From the NCBI GenBank assembly GCA_028289815.1, contig JAPYNQ010000018.1:1-63542 (forward strand): 63,542 nucleotides of DNA, read 5' to 3'. Every line of letters starts with the position of its first letter. The stretch's first letter is position 1. The position numbers and the translations under genes were made by a program. The notes below the pieces were generated by a model that was not told where the DNA came from, ran no database searches, and worked only from the letters and a program-made list of their open reading frames with translations. Origin of the DNA: Gammaproteobacteria bacterium. Its GTDB lineage: Bacteria > Pseudomonadota > Gammaproteobacteria > JAJDYQ01. Of the stretch, positions 8,581 through 18,305 are shown one piece after another.

Positions 8581-9387
8581 ATGAGAACATCCCCCCCCCC
8601 AATGTGTGGTCGACATCGTTCGGCAAGCGATTGAAAAAGGCGAGATTTGCATCAGTAACATCTCGTTCGACAAGTTGCGCAGTGTTGCGGGCATAAATCG
8701 TGAACTTCGTGATCACCTTGATCGTGGCAAGAAAATTCCTGATTCATGCGATGAGCTGGATCAGTACCTGTACTCCTATGGGTTGATGGTCAAAAAACAA
8801 TGGCAGCATTTCCTCCAAGGCATCGCTATCCCGGAGGGCGCAGTCCGGATACTCGATTACGGCTGTGGTCAAGGTCTGGCTGGTATTATGCTCTTTGATG
8901 TCCTTGGTCGCGCTTTTATCAATCGAGTTAAGTCAGTTGTCTTGATTGAACCCTCTGCTGTGGCCCTCGGCAGGGCGGTTGATGTGCTTAAAGTTTACCT
9001 CGGTAAGCGTCCGATTGATGATCTTCAGATGAGATTCGACGAGCTACTGCCGGAAAATCTGGGATCAGTAGAGGGTACTAACAATATTCATCTTCTGTCT
9101 AATGTATTGGATATTGATAGCTTTGACCACTTTGGTCTCTTTAAAAAAATGCTTGCAGCCAAAGGCCAACATAGCGTTTTTGCGGTAAGCCATGATCGCA
9201 ATTTTGCCGGTGGCACCGAAAGATTTAAGCAACTGGAGGAGAGCATCGGTGAAAAGAAGTACCGTTCCGGTTCACAGTCACGACATCGCGAATTGAGAAA
9301 TTCTCCATCATCGGGAGCGACAAGACAAGGCTGATGATTTCGTGGGAACTGCACGTAGAGGTGTTACGTGGATCTGAAAGTTCTTGA
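8581..9387 (+). pseudogene. class I SAM-dependent methyltransferase, frameshifted (poly-C tract near the start, second shift near the end)
   Basis: The best start is the ATG at 8581 with AGAGG upstream. Ten codon-positions later a run of ten C (8591-8600) throws it out of frame; with 11 or 8 C the reading would join the long frame that follows (VVDIVRQAIEKGEICIS, from 8606). That frame carries the SAM-binding loop ILDYGCGQGLAG, then ends at 9334 in a tail unlike a protein core. A one-base shift near 9255-9265 would continue it instead as FTVTTSRIEKFSIIGSDK to a TGA at 9387, overlapping the AlkB-like gene by 20 bases. Either the gene is dead, or the C tract switches it on and off; the second shift argues for decay. 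Substrate unknown. Confidence 0.7.
8591..8600 (+). repeat. homopolymer of ten C in the 5' end of the methyltransferase gene
   Basis: Ten consecutive C lie four codons after a ribosome-site-backed ATG. With ten C the ATG frame is closed; adding one or removing two would open it. Tracts of this length are prone to slippage in vivo and also to sequencing error. Confidence 0.8.
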
Positions 9388-10168
9388 AGCTGACCTTCCG
9401 TTCAAACTACCGGACCGAAGCGACTGCTCCGCCGAATGGGTTGAAGCGATGAGAGGGTACCAGATTTTTGTCCCCAATGGCGAAATACTTTACATAGAGC
9501 GCTTCTTCGACAAAAAAATCAGCGACAGGAGTGTCGAGTACTTTCTGGAAAATGACACAACGGACTGGCGAGATCATCATGGAGATATTCGCTCTGCCAA
9601 AGCACTCTGGAGTATTCGTTTCTCCAATATCAACTGGAAGCAGGACCACATCAAGATGTACGGCAGAAATATCCCGCTTCCGCGATTAACCGCCTAGTAC
9701 GGTGATAGCGGAGAAGCATATACCTACTCTGGCATCACATCCACTCCCAATCCGTGGAACAAAGGGCTGCTTTACTTGAAGAGCCAAATTGAGCACTGTG
9801 CGGGGGTCTCGTTTAACAGCGTCTTGCTGAATTGGTATCGTGACGGACAAGACAGCCTGAGTTGGCACGCTGATAACGAGAAAGAATTAGGGATCAATCC
9901 TGTCATAGCCTCGGCAAGTTTTGGGGAAACGCGGGATTTTCTTGTGAGAAGAAATGATAATCCATCTGTGAGGCTCACACTACCGCTCAAGCATGGTACA
10001 CTTTTGGTCATGCAGGGGGAACTCCAGCATTACTGGCAACACTCCATTCCCAAGAGAAGAAAAGTCAGTGGGTTCAGGTTTAACCTGACATTCAGAAAGA
10101 TCGGCATCATCCGGGAATCCATTGCAACTACTCCCCAGCCTATCACGGAATCAGAAATTTCAAACTGA
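9368..10168 (+). pseudogene. AlkB-family 2-oxoglutarate/Fe(II) dioxygenase split by an in-frame amber codon
   Basis: Two open stretches, 9368-9697 and 9698-10168, are in the same frame and separated only by TAG at 9695-9697. The context is PLPRLTA-stop-YGD; AlkB homologues have Trp here, so TGG to TAG by one base is the simplest explanation. The second part holds the whole catalytic core: NWYRDGQDSLSWHADNE with the His and Asp iron ligands, SFGETRDF, the second His in LQHYWQHSIP, and a final Arg pair in SGFRFNLTFRK. AlkB enzymes remove alkyl damage from DNA or RNA. The start (GTG 9368) overlaps the end of the reconstructed methyltransferase, so the two were an operon. Confidence 0.8.
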
Positions 10169-10525
10169 GACACTGCCCCTTACAGTCATGACTGATAATG
10201 TACTGCACAGAAACTGTCCGAGCTCAGAAACCTATGAAACTCTTTAGCGAATACAAAGGCCAAGTAGCCTGTGTGTTTTGTTTCTCCCGATTAAATACAC
10301 GGGAGACGACCCGATTTTTGACCTTCCGAAAATCTCATCACTAACTCAGCCTGCACAGGCTCGGAACTGTTCACCGGCAGGGCACTCGGAAAATTATAAA
10401 AAGCTGTAGCAAACGACTCAAAGGCAAGATACACGGAACCACCGCAACCACATTGCATAAGTCAGTGCACAAAAATTTCGAGTACCTGCAACACCACCAT
10501 GACCGCACATGACGGGCTGAGGGTA
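10169..10525. other. intergenic region between alkB remnant and prs
   Basis: About 350 bases with no supported gene. It contains one copy of a diverged 65-base repeat (10290-10353) whose second copy is in the gap before hemA. No terminator for prs could be drawn with confidence. Confidence 0.5.
10290..10353 (-). repeat. 65-bp dispersed repeat, copy A
   Basis: Read on the minus strand it begins CAGGCTGAGTTAGTGATGAG and runs through TTTTCGGAAGG and CGGGT. It matches copy B (15717-15780) at roughly 70% by eye. Both lie in gene-poor gaps and in the same orientation. It could be the end of an insertion element or a small non-autonomous element. Confidence 0.45.
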
Positions 10526-11479
10526 TCAGTCCATAAAAAGCGAGCTGACGGACTCCTCGTTGTGGATGCGGCGCATAGTCTCAGCAAGTACTTCGGCAAT
10601 GCTGACTTGGCGAATTTTGTCGATGGCGCGGGCTTGCGGAGATAAAGGGATGGTATCGGTCACTACCAGTTCATCAAGCCGAGTATCGGCGAGACACTGC
10701 ACCGCCGCACCAGAGAGTATGGCATGGGTACAATAAGCTACGACCTTTTGCGCCTGGTGCTGTTTCAGCGCCACCACTGCTTCACATAGAGTACCGGCAG
10801 TGTCCACCAAGTCATCTATGATAATACAGGTGCGACCGGCTACATCGCCGATGATGTTCATTACTGTAGAAACATTGGCCCTAGGACGACGCTTGTCGAT
10901 AATCGCCAGATCAGCTTCATCCAGACGTTTAGCCAGAGCACGAGCACGTACCACACCACCGACATCCGGCGAGACCACCATCAAGTCGGGATGGCTCTGG
11001 CGCCAAACATCACCAAGCAAGATGGGAGATGCGTAAACATTGTCCACCGGCATATCAAAGAAGCCCTGTATCTGGTCGGCATGCAAATCCACGGTTAGCA
11101 CTCGGTCAACCTTGACACTTGCCAACATGTTGGCGATGACCTTAGCGGTGATCGGCACACGGGCAGAACGCGGGCGACGGTCTTGGCGAGCATAGCCAAA
11201 GTAGGGAATGACAGCGGTAATCCGCATGGCCGAGGCACGGCGCAGCGCATCTATCATCACCATGAGCTCCATGAGGTTGTCATTAGTGGGCGCACAGGTT
11301 GGCTGGATTACAAAGACATCTTGACCGCGGACGTTTTCTTCTATTTCAACGGCGACTTCACCATCAGAGAATTTGTTGACCTGTGCCTGCCCCAGTTTGA
11401 GCATGAGATGACTGGCTATGTCAGCGGCAAGCTTGGGATTGGCATTGCCGGTAAAGATCATCATTTTGCGTTCAGACAT
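10526..11479 (-). CDS. prs: ribose-phosphate pyrophosphokinase
   Basis: 317 residues, normal for class I PRPP synthetase. Makes phosphoribosyl pyrophosphate from ribose 5-phosphate and ATP for purine, pyrimidine, His, Trp and NAD synthesis. Visible motifs: [10 protein letters not shown] near the N-terminus, the flexible catalytic loop [13 protein letters not shown], the pyrophosphate region [14 protein letters not shown], and the PRPP-binding loop [12 protein letters not shown]. The tRNA-Gln gene lies 33 bases upstream on the same strand, with ispE and lolB beyond it, the standard gammaproteobacterial order. Confidence 0.97.
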   Translation of the reverse strand: MSERKMMIFTGNANPKLAADIASHLMLKLGQAQVNKFSDGEVAVEIEENVRGQDVFVIQPTCAPTNDNLMELMVMIDALRRASAMRITAVIPYFGYARQDRRPRSARVPITAKVIANMLASVKVDRVLTVDLHADQIQGFFDMPVDNVYASPILLGDVWRQSHPDLMVVSPDVGGVVRARALAKRLDEADLAIIDKRRPRANVSTVMNIIGDVAGRTCIIIDDLVDTAGTLCEAVVALKQHQAQKVVAYCTHAILSGAAVQCLADTRLDELVVTDTIPLSPQARAIDKIRQVSIAEVLAETMRRIHNEESVSSLFMD

Positions 11480-11512
11480 CTCAGGCGTTCCATCATTTTT
11501 TTACAAGAATAA

Positions 11513-11587
11513 TGGCTGGGCCGGCAGGATTCGAACCTGCGAATGCCGGGATCAAAACCCGGTGCCTTACCGCTTGGCGACGGCCCA
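11513..11587 (-). tRNA. tRNA-Gln (anticodon TTG)
   Basis: 75 bases read on the minus strand, with CCA encoded. The acceptor stem TGGGCCG/CGGCCCA pairs over seven bases. The anticodon stem CCGGG/CCCGG encloses TTTTGAT with anticodon TTG, and the T stem GCAGG/CCTGC encloses TTCGAAT. It reads CAA codons. Position between ispE and prs is the conserved place for tRNA-Gln in many gammaproteobacteria. Confidence 0.97.
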
Positions 11588-11716
11588 ATAGCTACACAGT
11601 TTGTGTATCAGTTATCTCGCCCTTGTCAACCGGCTCACAGAGAAAAGCATGCCTTAGCTTCTCCCATCCCCACATCCGGCGAGAAGAAGCCCCCAAGGAG
11701 ATTTAGTCAGGATACT

Positions 11717-12577
11717 TCACTGGGGACCTGTCCGGTCAAGCATTTGATGCAACGGCGAACGATTACGGCCCCGACTCACAAAGTTCTGCCAATCCGATGG
11801 GCAGCACACAGACACACTTTTTGCCGCTTGTTCAGTTGCAAATTCGGCAAATATACAGGCACCGGTACCGGTCAGCCTAGCTGGTGCATATTGGTGCAAC
11901 CATTGCATCGCTTCATCAATTTCTCTAACCTGCTTCCTTACCACCGGCTCACAATCGTTATCTGCGTATCCGGCGAGAAAGTCGGCGATTGTGATGGGTG
12001 ATGTATTGCGTGTCAATTCCCTGGTTCGGAAAATCTGCGCCGTTGAGACAGAAACTGGCGGGCATATCAGCAGATAGAATGGTTGCGGCAGATTGATATC
12101 GGAAAAAACCTCGCCGATACCCTGCGCCCAGCAGGCGTGACCGTAAATGAAAATCGGTACATCCGCGCCCAATTGTAATCCAAGCTCAGCCAATTCTTTG
12201 TTATTCAGACCAGTTTGCCATAGCCGGTTAAGCACCAACAAAACCGTAGCCGCATCCGAGCTACCACCGCCAATACCGCCACCAACCGGCAAGCGCTTGA
12301 ACAGTTCAATATCGGCACCTTGGGAGGTACCGGTGCGTTGCCGGAGCAGGTGGGCTGCCTTCAGGGACAGATCGTGTTGCTGAGGAATGTCACTGTACCG
12401 GTGCAGGCATCGGATATGCCCATCCTCTCTCACTTGCAGTTTCAGGTGATCGGCTATGTCCAGAAATTGAAAGACTGTCTGGAGTAAATGATAACCATCG
12501 TGGCGGCGTCCGATAATACGCAGAAAAAGATTGAGTTTGGCTGGTGCTGGCCACAGCGCTTCATGAACCAGCCTCAT
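11717..12577 (-). CDS. ispE: 4-diphosphocytidyl-2-C-methyl-D-erythritol kinase
   Basis: 286 residues from the ATG that overlaps the lolB stop as ATGA; an ATG nine codons earlier is less likely because it lies deep inside lolB. GHMP-kinase family: WPAPAKLNLFLRI at the N-terminus with the substrate Lys, the ATP-binding glycine loop PVGGGIGGGSSDAAT at about 88-102, and the C-terminal TGTGACIFAEF. It phosphorylates CDP-methylerythritol in the MEP pathway of isoprenoid synthesis. Runs in an operon lolB-ispE-tRNA-Gln-prs. Confidence 0.96.
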   Translation of the reverse strand: MRLVHEALWPAPAKLNLFLRIIGRRHDGYHLLQTVFQFLDIADHLKLQVREDGHIRCLHRYSDIPQQHDLSLKAAHLLRQRTGTSQGADIELFKRLPVGGGIGGGSSDAATVLLVLNRLWQTGLNNKELAELGLQLGADVPIFIYGHACWAQGIGEVFSDINLPQPFYLLICPPVSVSTAQIFRTRELTRNTSPITIADFLAGYADNDCEPVVRKQVREIDEAMQWLHQYAPARLTGTGACIFAEFATEQAAKSVSVCCPSDWQNFVSRGRNRSPLHQMLDRTGPQ

Positions 12578-13218
12578 AGTGTTGCTTGTCCGGCTATGCG
12601 CCAATTCTTAAAAACCAGTTTAACAGTCAGCTTGTCAGTTTGCATGCGGATTTTTTGTGGCATATCAATACCGCTGACCGGTTTATAGCTCTGGTAGCGG
12701 ATTTTCCAGCCCGACTGGCTTAATTCCAACAGGCGACCGGTATCATCAAACAACTGCTGGGCAGGTTGGTGGGGTTGCGGCAATGCCAACAGCCAATAGC
12801 GTAGTCCGCTGACCGGTATGGACCAACCTGTGTGCTGCTCAAGCAGGCGCTGGGCATCGGCCTCGACAAGTTTATGCCCATTTGCGGTCGTCAATTCGGC
12901 GTGACTCTGGCTACCTTGTACTGCTACCCTGGAACTGCCCAATGGCCCGTAAATTTCTACTTCATAGCGTCCATCGGACTGCCTCCATGAGATTGTCGCA
13001 CTCCAAGCATCATTTCCAGCCTGCATGGCGATACGTCCACTGAACTGCCAACTAGGGAATTGTTCAAGTGACAACCGGCGCTCATACCAGTCTGTCATCC
13101 GGGTTTGTGATATCCCAAGGGTGGAGACGGGCTTGATGAAAGACAAAGGCAGGCAGGCGGTCAGCCCTGAAAAAAGTAATATCAGCAGGGAAAAACGGCA
13201 GAGGGAGAGTATGAGCAT
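12574..13218 (-). CDS. lolB: outer-membrane lipoprotein insertion protein LolB
   Basis: 214 residues with a lipoprotein signal peptide: hydrophobic stretch LCRFSLLILLFSGLTAC with Cys22 as the lipidated residue. The mature part has the LolB pattern (FSGRIAMQAGNDAWSATISWRQ, then a YWLLALP strand and a final RLVFKNWR-like strand, here KLVFKNWRI). LolB receives lipoproteins from LolA and inserts them in the outer membrane. It overlaps ispE by four bases and lies 14 bases downstream of the TPR lipoprotein gene, forming one operon. Confidence 0.93.
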   Translation of the reverse strand: MLILSLCRFSLLILLFSGLTACLPLSFIKPVSTLGISQTRMTDWYERRLSLEQFPSWQFSGRIAMQAGNDAWSATISWRQSDGRYEVEIYGPLGSSRVAVQGSQSHAELTTANGHKLVEADAQRLLEQHTGWSIPVSGLRYWLLALPQPHQPAQQLFDDTGRLLELSQSGWKIRYQSYKPVSGIDMPQKIRMQTDKLTVKLVFKNWRIAGQATL

Positions 13219-13232
13219 AGATGGACTGATAC

Positions 13233-14942
13233 TCAGGGATTAAAACGCTCTATAACACGCCGCAATATCTTGCTGTCCGGGTATTCACGCAATCCCTCAT
13301 GCCATACTTTGGCGGCCGCTTCATGCTCACCCTTGACCCACAGCACCTCGCCCAGATGCGCAGCAACTTCATCGTCTTTGAGGCTTTCACTGGCTTTACG
13401 CAGGTAATACAGTGCCTTATCCAGATTACCCAGTCGGTACTGTACCCAGCCCATACTGTCTATTATGGCCGGGTCGTGCGGTGCAAGCTCCAGGGCGCGG
13501 GTGATATAGCTCAAGGCTTCCTGATAACGGGTAGTCCGATCTGCCAGTGTATAGCCCAACGCATTGAGTGCATGGGCATGGTCTGGCTCCTGCTGCAGCA
13601 CCTGCCGCAGGTCGCTCTCAAGCAAATCAAGACGATCAACCCGTTCCGCAGCTAACGCCCTAGAGTATCGCAGGTCAGTGTCGTCAGGCAACCCCTGCAC
13701 AGCAGCATTGAGCAGATCAAAAGCTGCCTGGTCCTCCCCGAGTTCACGCAGCATCTCGCTTTCGCTCAGCCATATGGATGCTTTTTCCTCTACTTGGGCC
13801 TGCCTCAATATGGAGAAGCGTTGTCGGGCTTTGTCAAGCTGGCCAAGTTTGCCCTGTGCACTGGCTGCCCGCATTTGGGCATCCAGATATAACTCCGGGG
13901 TATCAACTCTTTCAAACCAGCTTAAAGCATCTTCATATTCCTTGCTCTGTTCGTGCAAGCGTCCGAGATAGAACCATGCTTCCTGCCGGTAACTACCCTT
14001 ATTGAGTAGCATATGGAGGTACTTTTCAGCCTGATCATGGTGGCGCATCTGCATGGTAAGCAGCGCAGCCGAATAAATGAGGTCCGCATCATCCGGTTTT
14101 TCTTCAAGTAATGTCTCAAATTGTCCGAGCGCCCTTTGGTAGTGGCTGGTTGTGACCAGCATACGCGCATAAGCCAACCTCAGCTGGCCATTCTCCGGGT
14201 ATTTACCTACAGCCGCCTGCAACAAGGACAGTGCTTCATCAGTGCGCCCCAGCTCAAGGGTCGAGTGTGCCAGAATTGTTTGTGCCTCAAAGTTATCCGG
14301 TCGTGCCGCGACAATTTCCTGTGCGACTTCACGTGCCCGTTCAAATTTATCCGCGTTAAAAGCGAGGCGCGCCACTACCACCCTGGCATAAGCCGACTCC
14401 GGGTAACTGGCAGACAGAGTGCTGATAGCATCAAGCGCTAGCTGCTTATCCTGAAGACGCTCCAGAAGCGTGGCTACCAGCTTGAAGCCCTGTTCAAGGG
14501 TGCTCGCCTGGCGCAACACCCATTGCAGATTTCTTTCGGCAGCATCAATATCACCACGCTGTAATGAGATTGTGGCAGCAAGCTGATGCGCCTCAATAGA
14601 ATCCGGATCAAGCGTTAGCCAGCGCTGGATAGCCTGATTCGCTGTATCATAATCCTTGGCAAACAGCATGATACGTATCGCCCGGCGGATGACCGGCAGC
14701 TCGCCTGTGAAGGGCAGAATTTTACGATAGTGGGCAACGGATTCGGGCAGATTGCCCAAATATCCAGCGATTTCAGCGACGAGGGCATCGTACAACAAAC
14801 GCTGTTCAGGAGTTTCTTGTATGGGTACTGCCGCCTGGGTCGTGTGCCCCTCCCGTACGAGTTGTGAACACCCGCCGAGCAGAGACAAGGTCAGTAAAAA
14901 AACGGGCAATGCAAGAGCAAAGGGACGATTCACTTCAACCAC
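13233..14942 (-). CDS. tetratricopeptide-repeat lipoprotein
   Basis: 569 residues. Signal peptide PVFLLTLSLLGGC with a lipidated Cys at about 25, then at least a dozen TPR-like 34-residue helical repeats (typical cores: AYARVVVARLAFNADKFERA, AWFYLGRLHEQSKEYEDAL, HALNALGYTLADRTTRYQEA). Periplasmic and anchored to the outer membrane by prediction. A large TPR protein directly before lolB is common in Pseudomonas-like and Chromatiales genomes. The family probably scaffolds cell-envelope complexes but no precise role is assigned. A short inverted repeat (TTCTGA...TCAGAA, 14974-14991) lies upstream of its start and might be a control site. Confidence 0.9.
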   Translation of the reverse strand: MVEVNRPFALALPVFLLTLSLLGGCSQLVREGHTTQAAVPIQETPEQRLLYDALVAEIAGYLGNLPESVAHYRKILPFTGELPVIRRAIRIMLFAKDYDTANQAIQRWLTLDPDSIEAHQLAATISLQRGDIDAAERNLQWVLRQASTLEQGFKLVATLLERLQDKQLALDAISTLSASYPESAYARVVVARLAFNADKFERAREVAQEIVAARPDNFEAQTILAHSTLELGRTDEALSLLQAAVGKYPENGQLRLAYARMLVTTSHYQRALGQFETLLEEKPDDADLIYSAALLTMQMRHHDQAEKYLHMLLNKGSYRQEAWFYLGRLHEQSKEYEDALSWFERVDTPELYLDAQMRAASAQGKLGQLDKARQRFSILRQAQVEEKASIWLSESEMLRELGEDQAAFDLLNAAVQGLPDDTDLRYSRALAAERVDRLDLLESDLRQVLQQEPDHAHALNALGYTLADRTTRYQEALSYITRALELAPHDPAIIDSMGWVQYRLGNLDKALYYLRKASESLKDDEVAAHLGEVLWVKGEHEAAAKVWHEGLREYPDSKILRRVIERFNP

Positions 14943-15392
14943 AGCAGAAAACAGTAACGGTATTCCAAAGAAGTTCTGACTTAGTTCAGAATCTGCATAA
15001 GCATTCCATGACTGACCAGAATGTTCAAGTATGCGTGCTGGTTAAATGCCTGATGAGGCGAAACCAAGTAACCTGCATAAATCGCTTATATTTAGTCCAT
15101 AAGATATCTAAGGCCAACTTCGTTGCGCGGTCAATAGTGGTTATACCGGCGTTGGTATTGTGACAGCTCCTGATTGATCGCCTTGGGCATGAGTAAATCC
15201 TGATAAAACGGATAGAACTCTTAGCGGCTGTTGCCATTAGCATGTTCCAAGAAGCTGCTGGGTTCAGATCGTTTGGTCGACAGCGTATACAACATCATAC
15301 CGCTTCACCCAGTACCACTCCGTACTTCCAATACTTGGTGTGCCGCGTTAACACTCGCGCCCCTCGGGACTAATCCGACCGGAGTGAAGTGA

Positions 15393-15557
15393 GATGGCTC
15401 AAATACGCTTGATCCCGGGCAACTTCCTAACAATACGCCCGGTCGTGCTGATGCCCATGCTACCGGCTTTATTGCGGCTGGCGTAACCACCAAGAAAGGC
15501 TTGGGCGTTTTTCAAACCTATTGGATCCCGGCTATCAGTCACGCCAGCGGTAGCTAG
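15393..15557 (+). pseudogene. possible C-terminal protein fragment
   Basis: A 54-codon open stretch without a start codon, following a TGA. It reads like a genuine protein end: GFIAAGVTTKKGLGVFQTYW followed by IPAISHASGS and a stop. The composition (Gly/Ala/aromatic) is typical of a folded extracellular domain, but I cannot name the family. No matching N-terminal part is visible upstream, so it would be a remnant. Confidence 0.25.
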
Positions 15558-15716
15558 GTCGCCCCTGAACAGTCCTACATCCGAGAAACTGTCTACTCTC
15601 TCGAATGCTTGAGGCGATTGGCCGTTACGTCATCAGTTCTTATCACTGACTACCCACTTTTCTATATAGTTTTATCCATGGGCCGCTTATCCTACATCGG
15701 ATCATCTTCTTTATCT

Positions 15717-15780
15717 TAATGAACAGACACAGAACACCCGCTTTCCTATCTCCCGAAAACCTCACAACTATTTCAGCCTG
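15717..15780 (-). repeat. 65-bp dispersed repeat, copy B
   Basis: Read on the minus strand it begins CAGGCTGAAATAGTTGTGAG and continues through TTTTCGGGAG and CGGGTGTTCTG. Same orientation as copy A (10290-10353) and about 70% alike by eye. Confidence 0.45.
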
Positions 15781-15903
15781 CGCAGCATGTCTGCTTTGTC
15801 CTGCTGAAGTCTTGGCAAACATGGATTATCCCTAGTATCTGGGATAGAAGCAGTAAACATAGTTCCCTATAATCGCTGTCCCCTTTCAGTGCCAGCACCT
15901 TAT

Positions 15904-17163
15904 ATGCCGCTCCAGATACTCGGAATCAACCACACGACTGCGCCTGTGGACATACGTGAGCGGCTGGTCATTCCCGAAAGCCGGCTGGCAGCAGCCCTGA
16001 ATAGCCTGACTGCCGTAAAGGGTATTCAGGCGGGTGTGATTGTTTCGACCTGCAATCGCACCGAACTGTACTGCGAAACAGAGTTTGAAGAAGTTCAGCC
16101 ACTGACAACATGGCTTGCGCAATATCACAATCTAGCCTCTAAAAACATTGACAGTTTTATCTATAGCTATCGACAAGAAAGCGCCATCCGGCACGTCTTG
16201 CGAGTTGCCAGTGGACTGGATTCCATGATATTGGGCGAACCACAGGTCCTTGGCCAGATAAAGAATGCTTATCAAACAGCCATTGACCATCACTCTCTAG
16301 GAATATACCTTAACCGTCTGTTTCAGCATACATTTTCGGCAGCCAAACAGATTCGCTCCAGTACCGGCATCGGTTGTAGCCCGGTTTCGGTGGCCTACGC
16401 TGCCGTAACCTTGGCCAGACAGATTTTTGCCAGCCTTGAAAAGCAGACCATTCTGTTGGTCGGTGCGGGGAAAACCATTGAGCTGGCGGCTCGCCACCTG
16501 CACAATAGTGGACGCAGCAGAATGATTATTGCCAATAGAAACCATGAACATGCTCGCCGCTTGGCTAGGCAATTCGATGCCTTTGCCATTGAGCTATCTG
16601 AAATCGAACGACATCTGGCGGAGGCTGATATTGTTATTTCCTCTACGGCCAGCGAACAACCGGTTATTACGGTGGAACAGGCCCGGCAGGCCATTGACAA
16701 TCGTCATCATCGTCCAATGCTCATGGTGGATATCGCCGTACCACGCGACATTGAACCGGCCATTGAGACGCTTGAAGACATATATCTCTACAGTATTGAC
16801 GATATGCAAGACATCATCCGGGAAAATATTAAATCACGCGAAGCGGCGGCGGAAGAAGCGCAAAGCATTATTGACGAACATGTCAACCGGTTCACAGGCT
16901 GGATGAGGGCCAGAGATGCCGTACCGACCATTCGCGGTATTCGAGACCGGGCAGAAACACTGAAATCAGAAGCAACCGCAAAGGCACAAAAACAACTTTC
17001 CACAGGCAGGGCACCCGATGATGTCATCAATGAACTGGCACACAACCTGACAAACCGGCTGATTCACGCCCCCTGCGCCCGCCTGCATGAAGCAGGCTTC
17101 CACCAGCAGGAAAATATCATTGAGACTGCCAGACACCTGTTTTATCTTGATGATGAGTCCTGA
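15904..17163 (+). CDS. hemA: glutamyl-tRNA reductase
   Basis: 419 residues from the ATG giving MPLQILGINHTTAPVDIRER; a GTG five codons upstream is possible but breaks the family start. First step of C5 tetrapyrrole synthesis: glutamyl-tRNA to glutamate-1-semialdehyde with NADPH. The catalytic Cys is in VSTCNRTE at about 48-55, the NADPH loop is LLVGAGKTIELAARHL, and the dimerisation helix follows. The family's VGAGEM is VGAGKT here (Glu replaced by Lys), a mild deviation. prfA begins 24 bases downstream, the usual hemA-prfA pair. Confidence 0.96.
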   Translation: MPLQILGINHTTAPVDIRERLVIPESRLAAALNSLTAVKGIQAGVIVSTCNRTELYCETEFEEVQPLTTWLAQYHNLASKNIDSFIYSYRQESAIRHVLRVASGLDSMILGEPQVLGQIKNAYQTAIDHHSLGIYLNRLFQHTFSAAKQIRSSTGIGCSPVSVAYAAVTLARQIFASLEKQTILLVGAGKTIELAARHLHNSGRSRMIIANRNHEHARRLARQFDAFAIELSEIERHLAEADIVISSTASEQPVITVEQARQAIDNRHHRPMLMVDIAVPRDIEPAIETLEDIYLYSIDDMQDIIRENIKSREAAAEEAQSIIDEHVNRFTGWMRARDAVPTIRGIRDRAETLKSEATAKAQKQLSTGRAPDDVINELAHNLTNRLIHAPCARLHEAGFHQQENIIETARHLFYLDDES

Positions 17164-17187
17164 TAAGGACTGATTACAGCTAACGCC

Positions 17188-18264
17188 ATGCAAACCTCCA
17201 TTCTCGAAAAACTGCGGAACATTGCTGACCGCTATGAAGAGCTTGAAGGGCTTCTTGCCGAACCGGCGGTGATGAACGATCAGCGCCGGTTTCGTATTTA
17301 TTCGAAGGAGTATGCCCAACTTGGCAATATTGTCACAGCATATCGGGAGTTTTGCCGTATTCAGGAAGATATCCGCACTGCCAAAGAAATGCTGACTGAC
17401 CCGGAGATGGAGGATATGGCAACGGAAGAAATCAGCAAAGGACAGTTCCGCCTAGAGTCGCTGGAACTGGAGCTACAGAAATTACTCTTACCGGAAGATC
17501 CTCATGATGACAATAATATTTTCTTGGAAATCCGCGCAGGCACAGGTGGCGACGAAGCAGCCATCTTCTCCGGCGACCTGTTCAGGATGTACGGCCGATA
17601 CGCTGAAATCCGGCGGTGGCAGATTGAAATCATCAATGAAAGTCCGGGTGAACATGGCGGTTATAAAGAGATTATCGCCCGAGTGGTCGGTCAAGGTGCT
17701 TATTCGAGACTGAAGTTTGAGTCAGGGGCGCATCGCGTACAACGAGTACCGGAAACCGAATCGCAGGGACGCATACATACATCGGCATGCACGGTTGCCG
17801 TCATGCCCGAATTGGCAGGAGTAGAAGAATTCGATATCAATACAAACGATCTTCGCATTGATACCTTTCGGGCATCTGGTGCCGGTGGTCAGCATGTCAA
17901 CAAAACGGACTCGGCCATTCGTATTACGCATCTGCCGACAGGCGTTGTCGTTGAATGTCAGGATGAGCGTTCTCAACATAAAAACAGGGCACGGGCCATG
18001 TCACTGTTGCAATCCCGGCTGTTGAGTGCGGAACAGGCAAAACAGGCAAAACAACAGGCCCAAACTCGCCGTAATCTGGTCGGTAGCGGTGACCGTTCGG
18101 AAAGGATCCGAACCTATAATTTTCCGCAGGGTCGGATAACCGATCACCGTATCAACCTGACATTTTACGCGCTTACCGAGATCATGGCAGGCGACCTGGG
18201 ACAAATTATTGAACCGTTGATCAGTGAACATCAAGCTGACCAATTGGTGGCGCTGGCTGAATAA
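17188..18264 (+). CDS. prfA: peptide chain release factor 1
   Basis: 358 residues. Reads UAA and UAG. The GGQ loop that drives hydrolysis is in [16 protein letters not shown] at about 229-243. The recognition region near [14 protein letters not shown] and the N-terminal coiled coil are intact. A working RF1 gene argues that UAG is a normal stop in this organism. In most gammaproteobacteria prmC, which methylates the GGQ glutamine, follows directly; here prfA is followed by decayed sequence instead. Confidence 0.97.
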   Translation: MQTSILEKLRNIADRYEELEGLLAEPAVMNDQRRFRIYSKEYAQLGNIVTAYREFCRIQEDIRTAKEMLTDPEMEDMATEEISKGQFRLESLELELQKLLLPEDPHDDNNIFLEIRAGTGGDEAAIFSGDLFRMYGRYAEIRRWQIEIINESPGEHGGYKEIIARVVGQGAYSRLKFESGAHRVQRVPETESQGRIHTSACTVAVMPELAGVEEFDINTNDLRIDTFRASGAGGQHVNKTDSAIRITHLPTGVVVECQDERSQHKNRARAMSLLQSRLLSAEQAKQAKQQAQTRRNLVGSGDRSERIRTYNFPQGRITDHRINLTFYALTEIMAGDLGQIIEPLISEHQADQLVALAE

Positions 18265-18305
18265 CAGGGGCATAACAAACATTGCTCTTGCCGTAGTGCG
18301 CATAA

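Larger units (their letters stand above)
14943..15903. other. large gene-poor gap between the TPR lipoprotein and hemA (divergent)
   Basis: About 960 bases. The divergent promoters of the lolB operon and hemA must lie here. The only identifiable contents are a possible protein tail at 15393-15557, one copy of the 65-base dispersed repeat at 15717-15780, and a small inverted repeat at 14974-14991. The rest looks like decayed sequence. Confidence 0.5.

Noticed and set aside
9695-9697. Amber readthrough or pyrrolysine recoding (also TAG at 18842-18844)
   Set aside because: Intact genes in the window, such as gshB and the IscA-like gene, end in TAG, RF1 is intact, and the interrupted genes carry other lesions.
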